Assembly: GCA_031550125.1 (NCBI GenBank)
Contig: JAVBOW010000005.1
Span: 1-64,000 of the forward strand
DNA from: JAVBOW01 sp031550125
GTDB taxonomy: Bacteria > Bacteroidota > Bacteroidia > Bacteroidales > Rikenellaceae
DNA: 64,000 nt
Direction: 5' to 3'
Part shown: positions 24,102 through 32,876 of the stretch, piece by piece
How positions within the stretch are numbered: the stretch's first letter is position 1
Layout: every line of letters starts with the position of its first letter
The notes under the pieces: model-generated
What the model was told of the DNA's origin: nothing
Database searches by the model: none
Seen by the model: only the letters and a program-made list of their open reading frames with translations
Made by a program: the position numbers and the translations under genes

Positions 24102-24623
24102 CTATTTATGGCGTCCGGCGACTCTCTCCCGCGCCGTATTGACCGATGAGATGAGTGCCGCGGGATCGGAGCAGCTCACTATGTAGCGCTGCTCGTAGAC
24201 GTCCTCTATCTCCACTAAGTTGTTCCATTCCGAGGCGTAAACCTTCACTATCTCCCATTTTCTCCGGTCGAGGAAATAGCCGTAATAGCCGAAAAAGCCG
24301 TAGCTCCCGATCAGAAGGATAAGCCCTGTATCCTGGTTGTCGCAACGCTGTATTGAGTGTATGTCTTCGAGTTCTATCGAGGTGAGTTCCACCACGCAGT
24401 GTATCTCCAGGGCTTCGTCGGAGACGTATATCTTTCTGGGTATGGAAAGTATGTAAAGGGCGGCCACGGCCACGGCCATCGATATGAACCACGCCGAAAA
24501 GTAAGCCCCGGTACCGAACCATGCGTAAACCATGCCCCCGGCGGCCATCGCCACGAGTATTATAACGCACCACGTTATGCGGCGCGCGCGTTTGTCGGGC
24601 CTGTATCTGAATGTCCGTTTCAT
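24102..24623 (-). CDS. Membrane protein with PH-like domain
   Basis: A 173-residue protein. Two transmembrane helices at about 15-35 and 40-60 (ITWCVIILVAMAAGGMVYAWF and a second hydrophobic stretch) are followed by a beta-rich domain with KIYVSDEALEIHCVVELTSIELEDI. That pattern is seen in bacterial PH (YdbT/bPH-like) domains. The ATG at 24623 overlaps the ispD stop as ATGA, so it is translationally coupled to ispD. The frame opens to 24704, but that stretch overlaps ispD. Confidence 0.7.
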   Translation of the reverse strand: MKRTFRYRPDKRARRITWCVIILVAMAAGGMVYAWFGTGAYFSAWFISMAVAVAALYILSIPRKIYVSDEALEIHCVVELTSIELEDIHSIQRCDNQDTGLILLIGSYGFFGYYGYFLDRRKWEIVKVYASEWNNLVEIEDVYEQRYIVSCSDPAALISSVNTARERVAGRHK

Positions 24624-25318
24624 ATTACTGTTTCCATCCACGCCCCGGCCACGGCCATATCTTCGGGGGTGGTTATTTTTATATTGCGACGTTCGCCCGC
24701 ACACAGGGTTACGCCGTAGCCTGCGCTCTCCACCACCGACGCGTCGTCGGTGAATGCCTCGCCGAGCGCTTTGCCGTAGGCTTCCGTTATTATTTCGCTG
24801 CTGAAAGCCTGCGGGGTTTGCACCGCGCGCAGCAGGCTCCGGTCGACGGCCTGCGAAGAGCCGTCCGGGGCCACCCGCCTCAGGGAATCCACTATCTCCA
24901 CCACCGGTACGGCGCTGCCGTGGGCCATGGCGGTTTCAAGCACTCCGCGCACCATCGTTTCGGTGAAGAGCGGCCTCACCCCGTCGTGTACGGCTATAAG
25001 TCCGCATCCGGACACGGTTCCGAGGGCGTTCTTCACCGACTCGAAGCGCGTTGCCCCGCCGGCGCACACGGTGTGCGTACCCCGTAGATCCAGGCGCATA
25101 CAAATATCGTCCCATAAGGCCATGTGCGCGGCCGGCAGGGCGACGATTATCGCCGCTTCGGGCAACATGCCGCGCAAACGGCCTACGGTATGCGCCAGAA
25201 TGGGTTTGCCGCACAGCTCTATGAACTGTTTGGGCGTTCCCGCACCCATGCGCGCGCCGCTGCCGCCGGCCACGACTATCACGGCCGTTCCCCGGCCCGT
25301 GGTCGCGTCAATTTTCAT
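24620..25318 (-). CDS. ispD: 2-C-methyl-D-erythritol 4-phosphate cytidylyltransferase
   Basis: A 232-residue MEP-pathway enzyme that joins CTP to MEP for isoprenoid synthesis. The nucleotide-binding motif VAGGSGARMGAGTPKQF, the active-site Arg/Lys and VHDGVRPLFTETMV are all present, with the late D-D-A-S-VVE motif (FTDDASVVESAG). Length and N-terminus are typical. Its start overlaps the upstream epimerase gene by 11 nt. Confidence 0.95.
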   Translation of the reverse strand: MKIDATTGRGTAVIVVAGGSGARMGAGTPKQFIELCGKPILAHTVGRLRGMLPEAAIIVALPAAHMALWDDICMRLDLRGTHTVCAGGATRFESVKNALGTVSGCGLIAVHDGVRPLFTETMVRGVLETAMAHGSAVPVVEIVDSLRRVAPDGSSQAVDRSLLRAVQTPQAFSSEIITEAYGKALGEAFTDDASVVESAGYGVTLCAGERRNIKITTPEDMAVAGAWMETVI

Positions 25319-26333
25319 CTTTATACGCTTTTACTACCCTTTCTATCGTCTCCATCACGGGGGTATAGCTGAAATCCTTTATAAAACGCGTTATTTTACC
25401 TCCGTCGTAGAGGCTCGTGCGGAGGGCTGAATTTACGGCCGCGCGCGACAGCTTAGGTTCGTAGCCCGATATTTTCGACAGCAGCCGCTCGCTCCGCCAT
25501 ACAAGGCCCAAGAGAAACTTTCCGGCCTCGAACCGGGGCGGACGTTTACCTGCGAATCCGGCTACCGCGGTAAAGAACTCCCTGTACGACAGGTTGGCTC
25601 CGCACAATATGAACCTCTCCCCGTCGGCAGCGGGGCATTCGCACAGCGAAACCATGGCCCGGGCCACGTCGCGTACGTCGACGTAGCCCACCGCGCCGGA
25701 TGTGTAGAACGGCATGCCGCCGGCAGCCGTCGGGATTATGAGCGTGCTTCCGCCCGAATGCCAGTCGCCCTCGCCCAGGATCACCGCCGGATTTACCACC
25801 ACAACCTCAAGCCCTTCCGTGCGTCCCCGCCAGGCGCGGTTCTCCGACAGGAATTTGCTTATGCCGTATGGCGACGTCCCGGCCATCTCTTCCAGCCCGC
25901 ACGTCTCGTCTATCAGCTCTCCGGCGCGTCTGGCCTCTCCCAGTGCGGCTATCGAACTTACATGCACCATGCGGCGAACTCCGCAGGCCAGCGCGGCGTC
26001 CACCACGTGCGTCGTTATCTCCACGTTGGTCTCTATGAGCCGCGCCGGATCGCCGTCGCGCAGCGACACCTCTGCGGCGCAATGGAATACGGCGTCCACT
26101 CCGGCCAGGGCCTCGCGCAGGGCCGCCGGATCGTTCAGGTTCGCCTCAACGGGATATAGCGCTCCCGTGTGCGGGTCCGCGCCAAGCCGCGCGAGCGTCG
26201 ATTTCAGGACGTCCAGGCGTGCCAGCGATCGGACGGGAAGTACGATGTGTCCATAGCCGCGCCGCAGCAGCTCCGCTACCAGGCAGCCGCCCAACATGCC
26301 GGTCGACCCGGTAACCGCCACCCTGCTATTCAT
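25308..26333 (-). CDS. NAD-dependent epimerase/dehydratase
   Basis: A 341-residue extended short-chain dehydrogenase. The N-terminal Rossmann motif is VTGSTGMLGG, AVFHCAAEVSL follows, and the catalytic Tyr-x3-Lys is in SPYGISKFLSE. It resembles dihydroflavonol-4-reductase-like/sterol-dehydrogenase-like proteins; the natural substrate is unknown. Overlaps of 8 and 11 nt with its neighbours place it in the operon with the PNPOx-like gene and ispD. Confidence 0.85.
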   Translation of the reverse strand: MNSRVAVTGSTGMLGGCLVAELLRRGYGHIVLPVRSLARLDVLKSTLARLGADPHTGALYPVEANLNDPAALREALAGVDAVFHCAAEVSLRDGDPARLIETNVEITTHVVDAALACGVRRMVHVSSIAALGEARRAGELIDETCGLEEMAGTSPYGISKFLSENRAWRGRTEGLEVVVVNPAVILGEGDWHSGGSTLIIPTAAGGMPFYTSGAVGYVDVRDVARAMVSLCECPAADGERFILCGANLSYREFFTAVAGFAGKRPPRFEAGKFLLGLVWRSERLLSKISGYEPKLSRAAVNSALRTSLYDGGKITRFIKDFSYTPVMETIERVVKAYKDEN

Positions 26334-26757
26334 CCTTCATCCATATTATTTTTTTGCCGAAACCCAGGGTATTGTCCGTAAGTTTCATCCATTCCGGGGC
26401 AAATTCCCAAAGCGACAGGTCGGCTGCGGCGGCGTAAGGAAACCGCCGTATGTAGGCCCTGCGCGCCTCGCCGAGCATCCCTTCTTCCACTGGCGCGGCC
26501 CGTCCGCGGAGCTGCAGGCCCTGCAGGCGTCCCACGGTGCGCGTTTCGAGGAGTATGGAGGCCGCCGCCGCTGGATTGGCCAATGCCTGGGCGGAGTGCA
26601 GCGTGTGCATCTCCGAGGTGAAAATGAAAACGCCGCGTACCTTCTCCCAAGCGTAGAACATGTTGCTGCAATGCACTCCCGACGATGAGTCGGATGTGGC
26701 CAGCGTGAGAACGTGGTGCCGCCTTATAAAATCAGTTATTTGGCGCGGGATTTCCAT
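26326..26757 (-). CDS. Pyridoxamine 5'-phosphate oxidase-like flavoprotein
   Basis: A 143-residue split-barrel FMN-binding domain protein. It has the family pattern HHVLTLATSDSSSGVHCSNMFYAW followed by VFIFTSEMHTLHSAQALANPAAAASI and a GLQLRGRA strand. It is probably a small FMN or heme-linked reductase; it lacks the residues specific to PdxH. It overlaps the M23 peptidase gene (26732-26757) and the epimerase gene. Confidence 0.82.
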   Translation of the reverse strand: MEIPRQITDFIRRHHVLTLATSDSSSGVHCSNMFYAWEKVRGVFIFTSEMHTLHSAQALANPAAAASILLETRTVGRLQGLQLRGRAAPVEEGMLGEARRAYIRRFPYAAAADLSLWEFAPEWMKLTDNTLGFGKKIIWMKDE

Positions 26758-28051
26758 CGGTTGCCGGTGTGTGGAAATTCAGCGAATCGAGCCTGGTTAT
26801 CTTCAGCGAGTCGGGCAGCGCGCCCGCCAGTTCGGCCATCACCCGTTGTTTCACTATTTCGAAATCGGCGCGGTTGGCTGCCGATATCGGCTCGGCCGGT
26901 TCCGTGGGCGCTTTGAGCGGGTCTATTGGCTTGCCTCCCTTCCACAGGCGGAAGTCGAGGTGGGGGCCTGTCGAGAGTCCCGTCGAGCCTACGTAGCCTA
27001 TCAGCTGGCCCTGCGACACGTGTACCCCGGTACGTATCCCCTTGGCGTATCCCTTAAGGTGGAGGTATCCCGATTGCAAGCCTCCCGAATGCCTTATCTT
27101 AACTGAGTTGCCTCCTCCTCCTCCCCATCCGCACGAGACGACCGTGCCGTCGGCCACGGCCACTACAGGCGTACCCGAGGGGGCGGCGTAATCAACGCCG
27201 TGGTGCGGACGCACTATCCTGAGTACGGGATGGAGGCGTCCGTTGGAGAAGCGCGACGATATGCGGGAGTATTTAAGCGGGGCTTTGAGAAGGTTTTTGC
27301 GCAGGCTGTTGCCGTTCTCGTCCCAATACGATATTTTCTTGCCCTGTTTGAACGGTATGGCGTAGTAATCCTTGCCGCTGTGCGTGAACACGGCGCCCCA
27401 TATCATGCCTGCGCCTACGCTGGTCGAGTCTACGAACGACTCGTCGTAGATCACCTTGAAACTGTCGCCTTTGCGCAGTCCGAAGAAGTCGATGCTCCAT
27501 GCGTATATCTCCGACAGCTCCATGGCCAGACCTGGCGACATGCCGTTATCCACCATGCAGTTCCACAGCGAGCTGTTTATCTGGCCTCCTCCCGAGAGCC
27601 TTTTCACCTCCACGTCCTTGCAGAAGCGGCTGACGGTTATCGAATCCCTCCTCAGATCGAATACCACGTAGCATATCCGGCTCTCCTGGTAAACCATATA
27701 GTCGAGATTGCGGAGCGAGTCGGCCGTGAAGAAGAGGTGGTAGTCGTGTCCGGCGCGGATGGAGCGCGGATCGAATATATCTCCCGGCGTACGGTCGAGA
27801 ACGTCTATGCGCGCCGCGGATACGCCGTTGGAACTCAACAGCACCGACAGGCTTTGTCCCGACTCTACTTCGCTGTCCACCACCTCGTATGGATCGCGCG
27901 GGATACCGAAGAGCAGGTTGACGGGCTGTACACAGGCCTCGGATCCGGGTTGAGGCTCGTCCCTTAAACGTAAAATCGCGAACAAACAGGCGGCTACGAC
28001 AAAGAGTGCCAGCGCCCCGGCGATAAACCAAACTGTTTTCCTGTTTTTCAT
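26732..28051 (-). CDS. M23-family metallopeptidase (murein hydrolase)
   Basis: A 439-residue envelope protein. An N-terminal transmembrane anchor (MKNRKTVWFIAGALALFVVA) is followed by a helical/beta periplasmic region of about 260 residues, then a LytM zinc peptidase domain. It has HHGVDYAAPSGTPV (H-x3-D) and later LHLKG with GPHLDFRLW (H-x-D), giving a complete metal site. It probably cleaves peptidoglycan crosslinks. The frame is open far upstream to 28723, but the ATG at 28051 is backed by the signal anchor. TACCTTTA at 28062-28069 on the minus strand is a weak -7 box. Confidence 0.9.
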   Translation of the reverse strand: MKNRKTVWFIAGALALFVVAACLFAILRLRDEPQPGSEACVQPVNLLFGIPRDPYEVVDSEVESGQSLSVLLSSNGVSAARIDVLDRTPGDIFDPRSIRAGHDYHLFFTADSLRNLDYMVYQESRICYVVFDLRRDSITVSRFCKDVEVKRLSGGGQINSSLWNCMVDNGMSPGLAMELSEIYAWSIDFFGLRKGDSFKVIYDESFVDSTSVGAGMIWGAVFTHSGKDYYAIPFKQGKKISYWDENGNSLRKNLLKAPLKYSRISSRFSNGRLHPVLRIVRPHHGVDYAAPSGTPVVAVADGTVVSCGWGGGGGNSVKIRHSGGLQSGYLHLKGYAKGIRTGVHVSQGQLIGYVGSTGLSTGPHLDFRLWKGGKPIDPLKAPTEPAEPISAANRADFEIVKQRVMAELAGALPDSLKITRLDSLNFHTPATDGNPAPNN

Positions 28052-28105
28052 AATTGTGTAAAGGTACGCCTTTGCCGTGAATTTTAAAAGTTCCGGCGAA
28101 TTTTT

Positions 28106-28113
28106 TATCTTTG
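28106..28113 (+). promoter_or_regulatory. -7 box of lspA
   Basis: TATCTTTG at 28106-28113 lies 20 nt before the lspA ATG; the -33 element is weak. Confidence 0.5.
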
Positions 28114-28132
28114 CCGCTGTTAAAGCTATTTT

Positions 28133-28747
28133 ATGAAACTCTCCCCTCTGAAAAAAATAACGCTGCTCGTAGTGCTTCTGCTTGCGGTAGACCAAGCCGT
28201 CAAGATATGGGTGAAAACTTCCATGTGCCTGGAAGAGAGCATCACCGTCTTCCCCGACTGGTTCTTCATCCGCTTTATCGAGAACCCGGGCGCTGCTTTC
28301 GGCTTCCAGCTCGGGGGCGATTACGGCAAGTTGATACTCAGTCTTTTCCGTATTGCCGCTGTGGGCGTGGTGTGCTGGTATATAGTGCGTTTGGTCAGGC
28401 GCGGCGCTCCGGCGGGGGTCGTCGTGGGTTTCGCCATGATCATGGCCGGGGCTTTGGGCAATATCGTCGACAGCGCGTTCTACGGTCTTATATTTTCGGA
28501 GTCCACTCCATGGGAGGCGGCCAGGCTTTTTCCTGCGGGAGGCGGATACGCCGGATTCCTGCACGGCAAGGTGGTCGATATGCTCTACTTTCCGCTTTTC
28601 AGCGGCGTCTACCCGTCGTGGCTGCCTTTCGTTGGCGGCGGACACTTCACGTTCTTCAGCCCCATATTCAATATCGCCGACAGCTACATCACCTGTGGAG
28701 TGATATACATGCTTGTTTTCCACTACAAGTATTTCGACAAGAAATAA
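28133..28747 (+). CDS. lspA: Lipoprotein signal peptidase LspA
   Basis: A 204-residue aspartic protease that cleaves lipoprotein signal peptides in the inner membrane. There are four transmembrane helices (about 8-25, 75-95, 103-125, 180-200), the early conserved DQAVKIWV, and the catalytic pair in GNIVDSAFYG and FNIADSYIT. The NPGAAFGF motif is present. It is slightly longer than the E. coli protein because of a loop around 130-160, a Bacteroidetes trait. Confidence 0.95.
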   Translation: MKLSPLKKITLLVVLLLAVDQAVKIWVKTSMCLEESITVFPDWFFIRFIENPGAAFGFQLGGDYGKLILSLFRIAAVGVVCWYIVRLVRRGAPAGVVVGFAMIMAGALGNIVDSAFYGLIFSESTPWEAARLFPAGGGYAGFLHGKVVDMLYFPLFSGVYPSWLPFVGGGHFTFFSPIFNIADSYITCGVIYMLVFHYKYFDKK

Positions 28748-28769
28748 ATTTCGATATACGTTTCAGGTT

Positions 28770-29576
28770 ATGGCCGAGAGAAGTAAAAATTTTCCCGCCA
28801 GGCTCCATAAGATGACCCGCGCGTTCTACCGCGAGGTGCCGTCCACGGCCGCCTCGAGGGAATTCGTCGACGGGCTGGTAGAGCTGCTCTTCCCCCTCAG
28901 GGCGCGCAGGGATATGAGCCTTAAAGAGATCGAATTGCGATGGGAGCAGCTTCACGGCCAGCTCCTCGGCATAGTCTCGCCGCTGTGTCCCGACCTTAAC
29001 TGCAACGATATAGTGGAAGGGTTTTTCGATGCTGTCCCGCTGATATACGCCGGCCTGATGCAGGACGCCGAGGTTTACGATCGCTCCGATCCGGCGTCGT
29101 ACTGCAAAGAGGAGGTCATACTGTGCTATCCTGGCTTTTACGCCGTTATGGTCTATCGCCTGGCACACGTCCTCCACACCCTCGGGGTGCCTATACTGCC
29201 GCGCGTGCTGTCCGAGTATGCCCACAGCCAGACGGGGATAGACATCCATCCCGGAGCGACGATAGGTAAAAGATTCTACATCGACCACGGAACGGGAATA
29301 GTGATAGGCGAAACCGCAGAGATAGGCGATAACGTAAAGATATATCAGGGTGTTACCCTCGGGGCTACGTTCGTCGACAAGGCCCTCTCCGGAGTGCGGC
29401 GCCATCCCCGGATAGAAGACCGCGTGATAATCTACGCAGGCAGCACCATATTGGGCGGCGAAACCGTCATAGGACACGACACCGTTATCGGCGGCAATGT
29501 CTGGCTTACGGAATCCGTCCCGCCCGGATCGAGGATATACCACCGTCCCGAAATAGTGATCAAGGGCGGGAAATGA
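28770..29576 (+). CDS. cysE: Serine O-acetyltransferase
   Basis: A 268-residue enzyme that makes O-acetylserine for cysteine synthesis. An alpha-helical N-terminal domain is followed by a left-handed beta-helix of hexapeptide repeats. It contains DIHPGATIGKRFYIDHGTGIVIGETAEIGDNVKIYQGVTLG, in which His and Asp of DHGTG are catalytic. The start at 28770 (MAERSKNF) is 22 nt after lspA; the frame extends back to 28713 inside lspA. Its stop codon (29574-29576) directly abuts the repeat cluster that follows. Confidence 0.93.
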   Translation: MAERSKNFPARLHKMTRAFYREVPSTAASREFVDGLVELLFPLRARRDMSLKEIELRWEQLHGQLLGIVSPLCPDLNCNDIVEGFFDAVPLIYAGLMQDAEVYDRSDPASYCKEEVILCYPGFYAVMVYRLAHVLHTLGVPILPRVLSEYAHSQTGIDIHPGATIGKRFYIDHGTGIVIGETAEIGDNVKIYQGVTLGATFVDKALSGVRRHPRIEDRVIIYAGSTILGGETVIGHDTVIGGNVWLTESVPPGSRIYHRPEIVIKGGK

Positions 29577-30077
29577 GTCTCAATTATATGTTGGCTGCGC
29601 ATATCGCGCATCATCTTTCACTTATCCTTCTCGTTTCAAATCCTCACGGACATCTGTCCGCTCCGGTTTGAACCTCGAACGATAAGCGAAACCTGACGCA
29701 CGCTATGCGCAGCGTCGTTACCGTAAGGCGCGGCGCTTTCTTGGATCGGTCTCAATTGTATGCTGGCTGCGCATATCGCACATCATCATTCACTTATCCT
29801 TCTCGTTTCCAATCCTCACGGACATTAGTCCGCTCCGGTTTGAAACTCAAACGATAAGTGAAACCTGAGGCACGCTATGCGCAGCGTCGTTACCGAAAGG
29901 GGTTGCGTTTTCTTGCGCCGCACATCATCATTCACTTATCCTTCTCGTTTCAAATCCTCACGGACATCAGTCCGCTCCGGTTTGAAACTCAAACGATAAG
30001 CGAAACCTGACGCACGCTATGCGCAGCGTTTTCTTGTCTCACGCATATTAACGCCAACCTATCATTCGTACTGATCC
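29575..30077. mobile_element. Cluster of three nested MITE-family copies (copy 7)
   Basis: Three partial copies of the repeat lie in the same orientation. The first runs from GTCTCAATTATATG at 29576 to about 29742. The second opens with a fresh full terminus (GGATCGGTCTCAATTG at 29743). The third runs from about 29918 to the terminus ACTGATCC at 30070-30077. Each carries CACTTATCCTTCTCGTTTC, CACGGACATnnGTCCG and CGATAAG blocks. The unit is about 165-175 bp with no spacers, so this is not a CRISPR array. The 5' end of the cluster forms the base just after the cysE stop. Confidence 0.8.
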
Positions 30078-30087
30078 AGAATAAGCC

Positions 30088-30129
30088 AACGGGGCTGCGC
30101 TGTTTCCTGCGCGGCCCCGTTCGGTTTTT
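30088..30129 (+). terminator. Hairpin terminator between cysE and sdhB
   Basis: AACGGGGCTGCGC (30088-30100) pairs with GCGCGGCCCCGTT (30109-30121) with a one-base bulge, followed on the plus strand by CGGTTTTT. It also folds on the minus strand just after sdhB. Confidence 0.8.
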
Positions 30130-30143
30130 CCTTATCTCGTTTC

Positions 30144-30887
30144 TTAGTCTTGTAGCTTGGCTTTTAGGAATTCCCTGTTTAGGCGGGCTATATGGGCAAC
30201 CGATATGGCTTTTGGGCATTCAGCCTCGCAAGCGCCGGTGTTGGTGCAGTTGCCGAATCCCAGTTCGTCCATCGTTGCCACCATGGCTTTCGCCCTGCGC
30301 GCACCCTCCACCTTTCCCTGGGGGAGAAGGGCGAGCGACGAGACGCGCGCCGATACGAAGAGCATCGCCGAGCCGTTCTTGCACGTAGCCACACATGCCC
30401 CGCAGCCTATGCATGCGGCGGCGTCCATGCTTTCGTCGGCGTCGTCCTTGGGGATGGGTATGGCGTTGGCGTCGGGTACGCCACCGGTGTTTACCGACAC
30501 GAAACCGCCGGCCTGGAGGATCTTGTCGAAAGCGCCCCTGTCCACGGCCAGGTCTTTGATCACCGGGAAGGCCGCCGAGCGCCACGGCTCGATGGTGATG
30601 GTGTCGCCGTCCTTGAATTTGCGCATGTGGAGCTGGCAGGTGGTTATTTCGCTGTCGGGACCGTGGGAGTGGCCGTTGATATGCAGCGAACACATTCCGC
30701 AGATACCCTCGCGGCAGTCGTGGTCGAATACCACGGGTTCTTTACCTTCATGTATAAGGTTGTTGTTCAGGATGTCCAACATCTCGAGGAACGACGAGTC
30801 GGGCGAGACGTTCTCTATCTTGTAGGTTTCGAACCTGCCTTTTGCCCTGGCGCTTCTCTGACGCCATATTTTTAGTGTAAGATTCAT
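30144..30887 (-). CDS. sdhB: Succinate dehydrogenase/fumarate reductase iron-sulfur subunit
   Basis: A 247-residue subunit carrying three iron-sulfur clusters between flavin and quinone. The 2Fe-2S motif is in CREGICGMC with a later Cys, the 4Fe-4S site is CIGCGACVATC, and a 3Fe-4S-type site is CTNTGACEAECP. The final C-terminal helices are typical. It is the last gene of sdhCAB; 21 nt separate it from sdhA. Direction of catalysis in vivo (succinate oxidation or fumarate reduction) cannot be read from sequence; Bacteroidales often use this type as fumarate reductase. Confidence 0.96.
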   Translation of the reverse strand: MNLTLKIWRQRSARAKGRFETYKIENVSPDSSFLEMLDILNNNLIHEGKEPVVFDHDCREGICGMCSLHINGHSHGPDSEITTCQLHMRKFKDGDTITIEPWRSAAFPVIKDLAVDRGAFDKILQAGGFVSVNTGGVPDANAIPIPKDDADESMDAAACIGCGACVATCKNGSAMLFVSARVSSLALLPQGKVEGARRAKAMVATMDELGFGNCTNTGACEAECPKAISVAHIARLNREFLKAKLQD

Positions 30888-30908
30888 GGTTTTCAGAAAT
30901 TTGCAGGG

Positions 30909-32858
30909 TTACTCCTTGTAATTGCGTTGTGCCAGGTGTACGGTTTCGAATTTAAGCTCTTCCTTGTGGAGCGCTGGTTCCTTGTCGGGACCGATATACT
31001 CCCACAGGGCGGCGTAGAGGTAGTTTTTGTCATCTCGCAGCGCCTCTCCCTCTTCGGTTTGGTATTCTTCGCGGAAGTGGCCGCCGCACGATTCGTTGCG
31101 GTTGAGCGCGTCGCGGGCCATCAGCTCGCCTATTTCGAGGAAATCGGCCACTCGTAGGGCTTTTTCGAGTTCCTGGTTCATCTCGCCGTTCTCGCCCGAC
31201 ACCTTCACGTCGCTCCAGAACTCCTTGCGGATGGCCTGTATTTTGGTGATGGCCTCGGTGAGCGACTCCTTGGTGCGGGCCATGCCCACGTTGTCCCACA
31301 TCACGTTGCCCAGTTTTTTATGCAGGTCGTCCACCGACTGCTTGCCGTTTATCGACAGCAGTTTGGCTATCTTGTCGCGTACGGCTTTCTCCGTCTCGGC
31401 GAAAGCGGCGGAAGAAGTGTCCACCTTTTTGTCCTGGATGTGCTTGGCCAGATAGTCGCCTATGGTGTACGGCAGCACGAAATAGCCGTCCGCCAGGCCC
31501 TGCATGAGGGCCGAAGCTCCCAGACGGTTGGCGCCGTGGTCGGAGAAGTTTGCCTCGCCTATGGCGTAGAGTCCCTCGACGGTGGTCATCAGATTATAGT
31601 CCACCCATATTCCGCCCATGGTGTAGTGTACGGCGGGATATATCATCATCGGCTCTTCGTAGGGGTTTACGTCCACGATCTTTTCGTACATCTGGAAAAG
31701 GTTGCCGTATCGCGACTCTATAACCTTTTTACCCAGGCGATTGATCGCCGTAGAGAAGTCGAGGAACACGGCCAGGCCCGTCTCGTTGACACCGAAACCT
31801 GCGTCGCAGCGCTCCTTGGCCGCGCGCGAGGCCACGTCCCTCGGAACGAGGTTGCCGAACGCGGGATAGCGGCGCTCGAGATAGTAGTCGCGCTCCTCTT
31901 CCGGGATCTGCGACGCCTTGATCTGTTTTTTACGCAGTTTATCCACGTCCTCTTTTTTCTTGGGGACCCATATGCGGCCGTCGTTGCGCAGCGACTCGCT
32001 CATCAGCGTGAGCTTGGATTGCTGAGTGCCGTGTACGGGAATACATGTGGGGTGTATCTGCGTGAAGCAGGGGTTGGCGAACAGCGCGCCCTTCTTATGT
32101 ATCTGCCATGCGGCCGAGCCGTTGGAGTTCATGGCGTTGGTCGACAGGAAGAAGACGTTGCCGTAACCTCCTGTGGCTACAACCACCGCGTGTGCGCCGT
32201 GGCGCTCTATTTCGCCTGTGACGAGGTTGCGGGTGACGATACCTTTGGCCCGTCCCTCTTCCACAACCAGGTCGAGCATTTCATGGCGCGGGAAACTCTT
32301 TACGCTGCCGTTGGCTATCTGGCGGTTGAGCGCGGCGTAGGCTCCCAGCAGGAGTTGCTGTCCGGTCTGTCCGCGGGCGTAGAACGTACGCGACACCTGC
32401 GCCCCGCCGAACGAGCGGTTGTCGAGCAGGCCGCCGTATTCGCGGGCGAAGGGAACGCCCTGGGCCACGCACTGGTCGATGATAAGGTTCGACACCTCGG
32501 CCAGGCGGTGTACGTTGGCCTCGCGGGCGCGGTAGTCGCCGCCTTTGATAGTGTCGTAGAATAGACGGTAGACCGAGTCGTGGTCGGTCTGGGAGGTCTT
32601 GGCGGCGTTGATACCTCCCTGCGCGGCTATGGAGTGGGCGCGGCGCGGGGAGTCGGATATGCAGAATATCTTCACGTTATATCCCAATTCGCCCAGCGAG
32701 GCGGCTGCGGACGCGCCGCCGAGGCCCGTGCCTACGACGATAATGTCCAGCTTGCGTTTGTTGGCGGGGCTTACCACCTTGATCTCAGCCTTGTGTTTGC
32801 TCCATTTCTGGGCCAGCGGCCCTTCGGGGCATTTCGAATCTATCTTTATCTTTGTCAT
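30909..32858 (-). CDS. sdhA: Succinate dehydrogenase/fumarate reductase flavoprotein subunit
   Basis: A 649-residue FAD subunit that interconverts succinate and fumarate. The dinucleotide motif GTGLGGASAAASLGELG, the covalent-FAD His in AHSIAAQGGINAAK, and the substrate-site HPTCIPVHGTQQSK are present. The length and C-terminal Tyr-rich end match the B-type complex. It lies 18 nt after sdhC, and the three genes form one operon with a promoter at 33673-33703. Confidence 0.97.
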   Translation of the reverse strand: MTKIKIDSKCPEGPLAQKWSKHKAEIKVVSPANKRKLDIIVVGTGLGGASAAASLGELGYNVKIFCISDSPRRAHSIAAQGGINAAKTSQTDHDSVYRLFYDTIKGGDYRAREANVHRLAEVSNLIIDQCVAQGVPFAREYGGLLDNRSFGGAQVSRTFYARGQTGQQLLLGAYAALNRQIANGSVKSFPRHEMLDLVVEEGRAKGIVTRNLVTGEIERHGAHAVVVATGGYGNVFFLSTNAMNSNGSAAWQIHKKGALFANPCFTQIHPTCIPVHGTQQSKLTLMSESLRNDGRIWVPKKKEDVDKLRKKQIKASQIPEEERDYYLERRYPAFGNLVPRDVASRAAKERCDAGFGVNETGLAVFLDFSTAINRLGKKVIESRYGNLFQMYEKIVDVNPYEEPMMIYPAVHYTMGGIWVDYNLMTTVEGLYAIGEANFSDHGANRLGASALMQGLADGYFVLPYTIGDYLAKHIQDKKVDTSSAAFAETEKAVRDKIAKLLSINGKQSVDDLHKKLGNVMWDNVGMARTKESLTEAITKIQAIRKEFWSDVKVSGENGEMNQELEKALRVADFLEIGELMARDALNRNESCGGHFREEYQTEEGEALRDDKNYLYAALWEYIGPDKEPALHKEELKFETVHLAQRNYKE

Positions 32859-32876
32859 AGCGTGATTTTTATCTGG

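Noticed and set aside
28052..28723. 224-residue N-terminal extension of the M23 peptidase
   Set aside because: It overlaps lspA antisense, has shadow composition, and the membrane anchor begins at the ATG at 28051.
29575..30077. CRISPR array
   Set aside because: The repeats are ~170 bp and contiguous, lack unique spacers, and match the dispersed element family.
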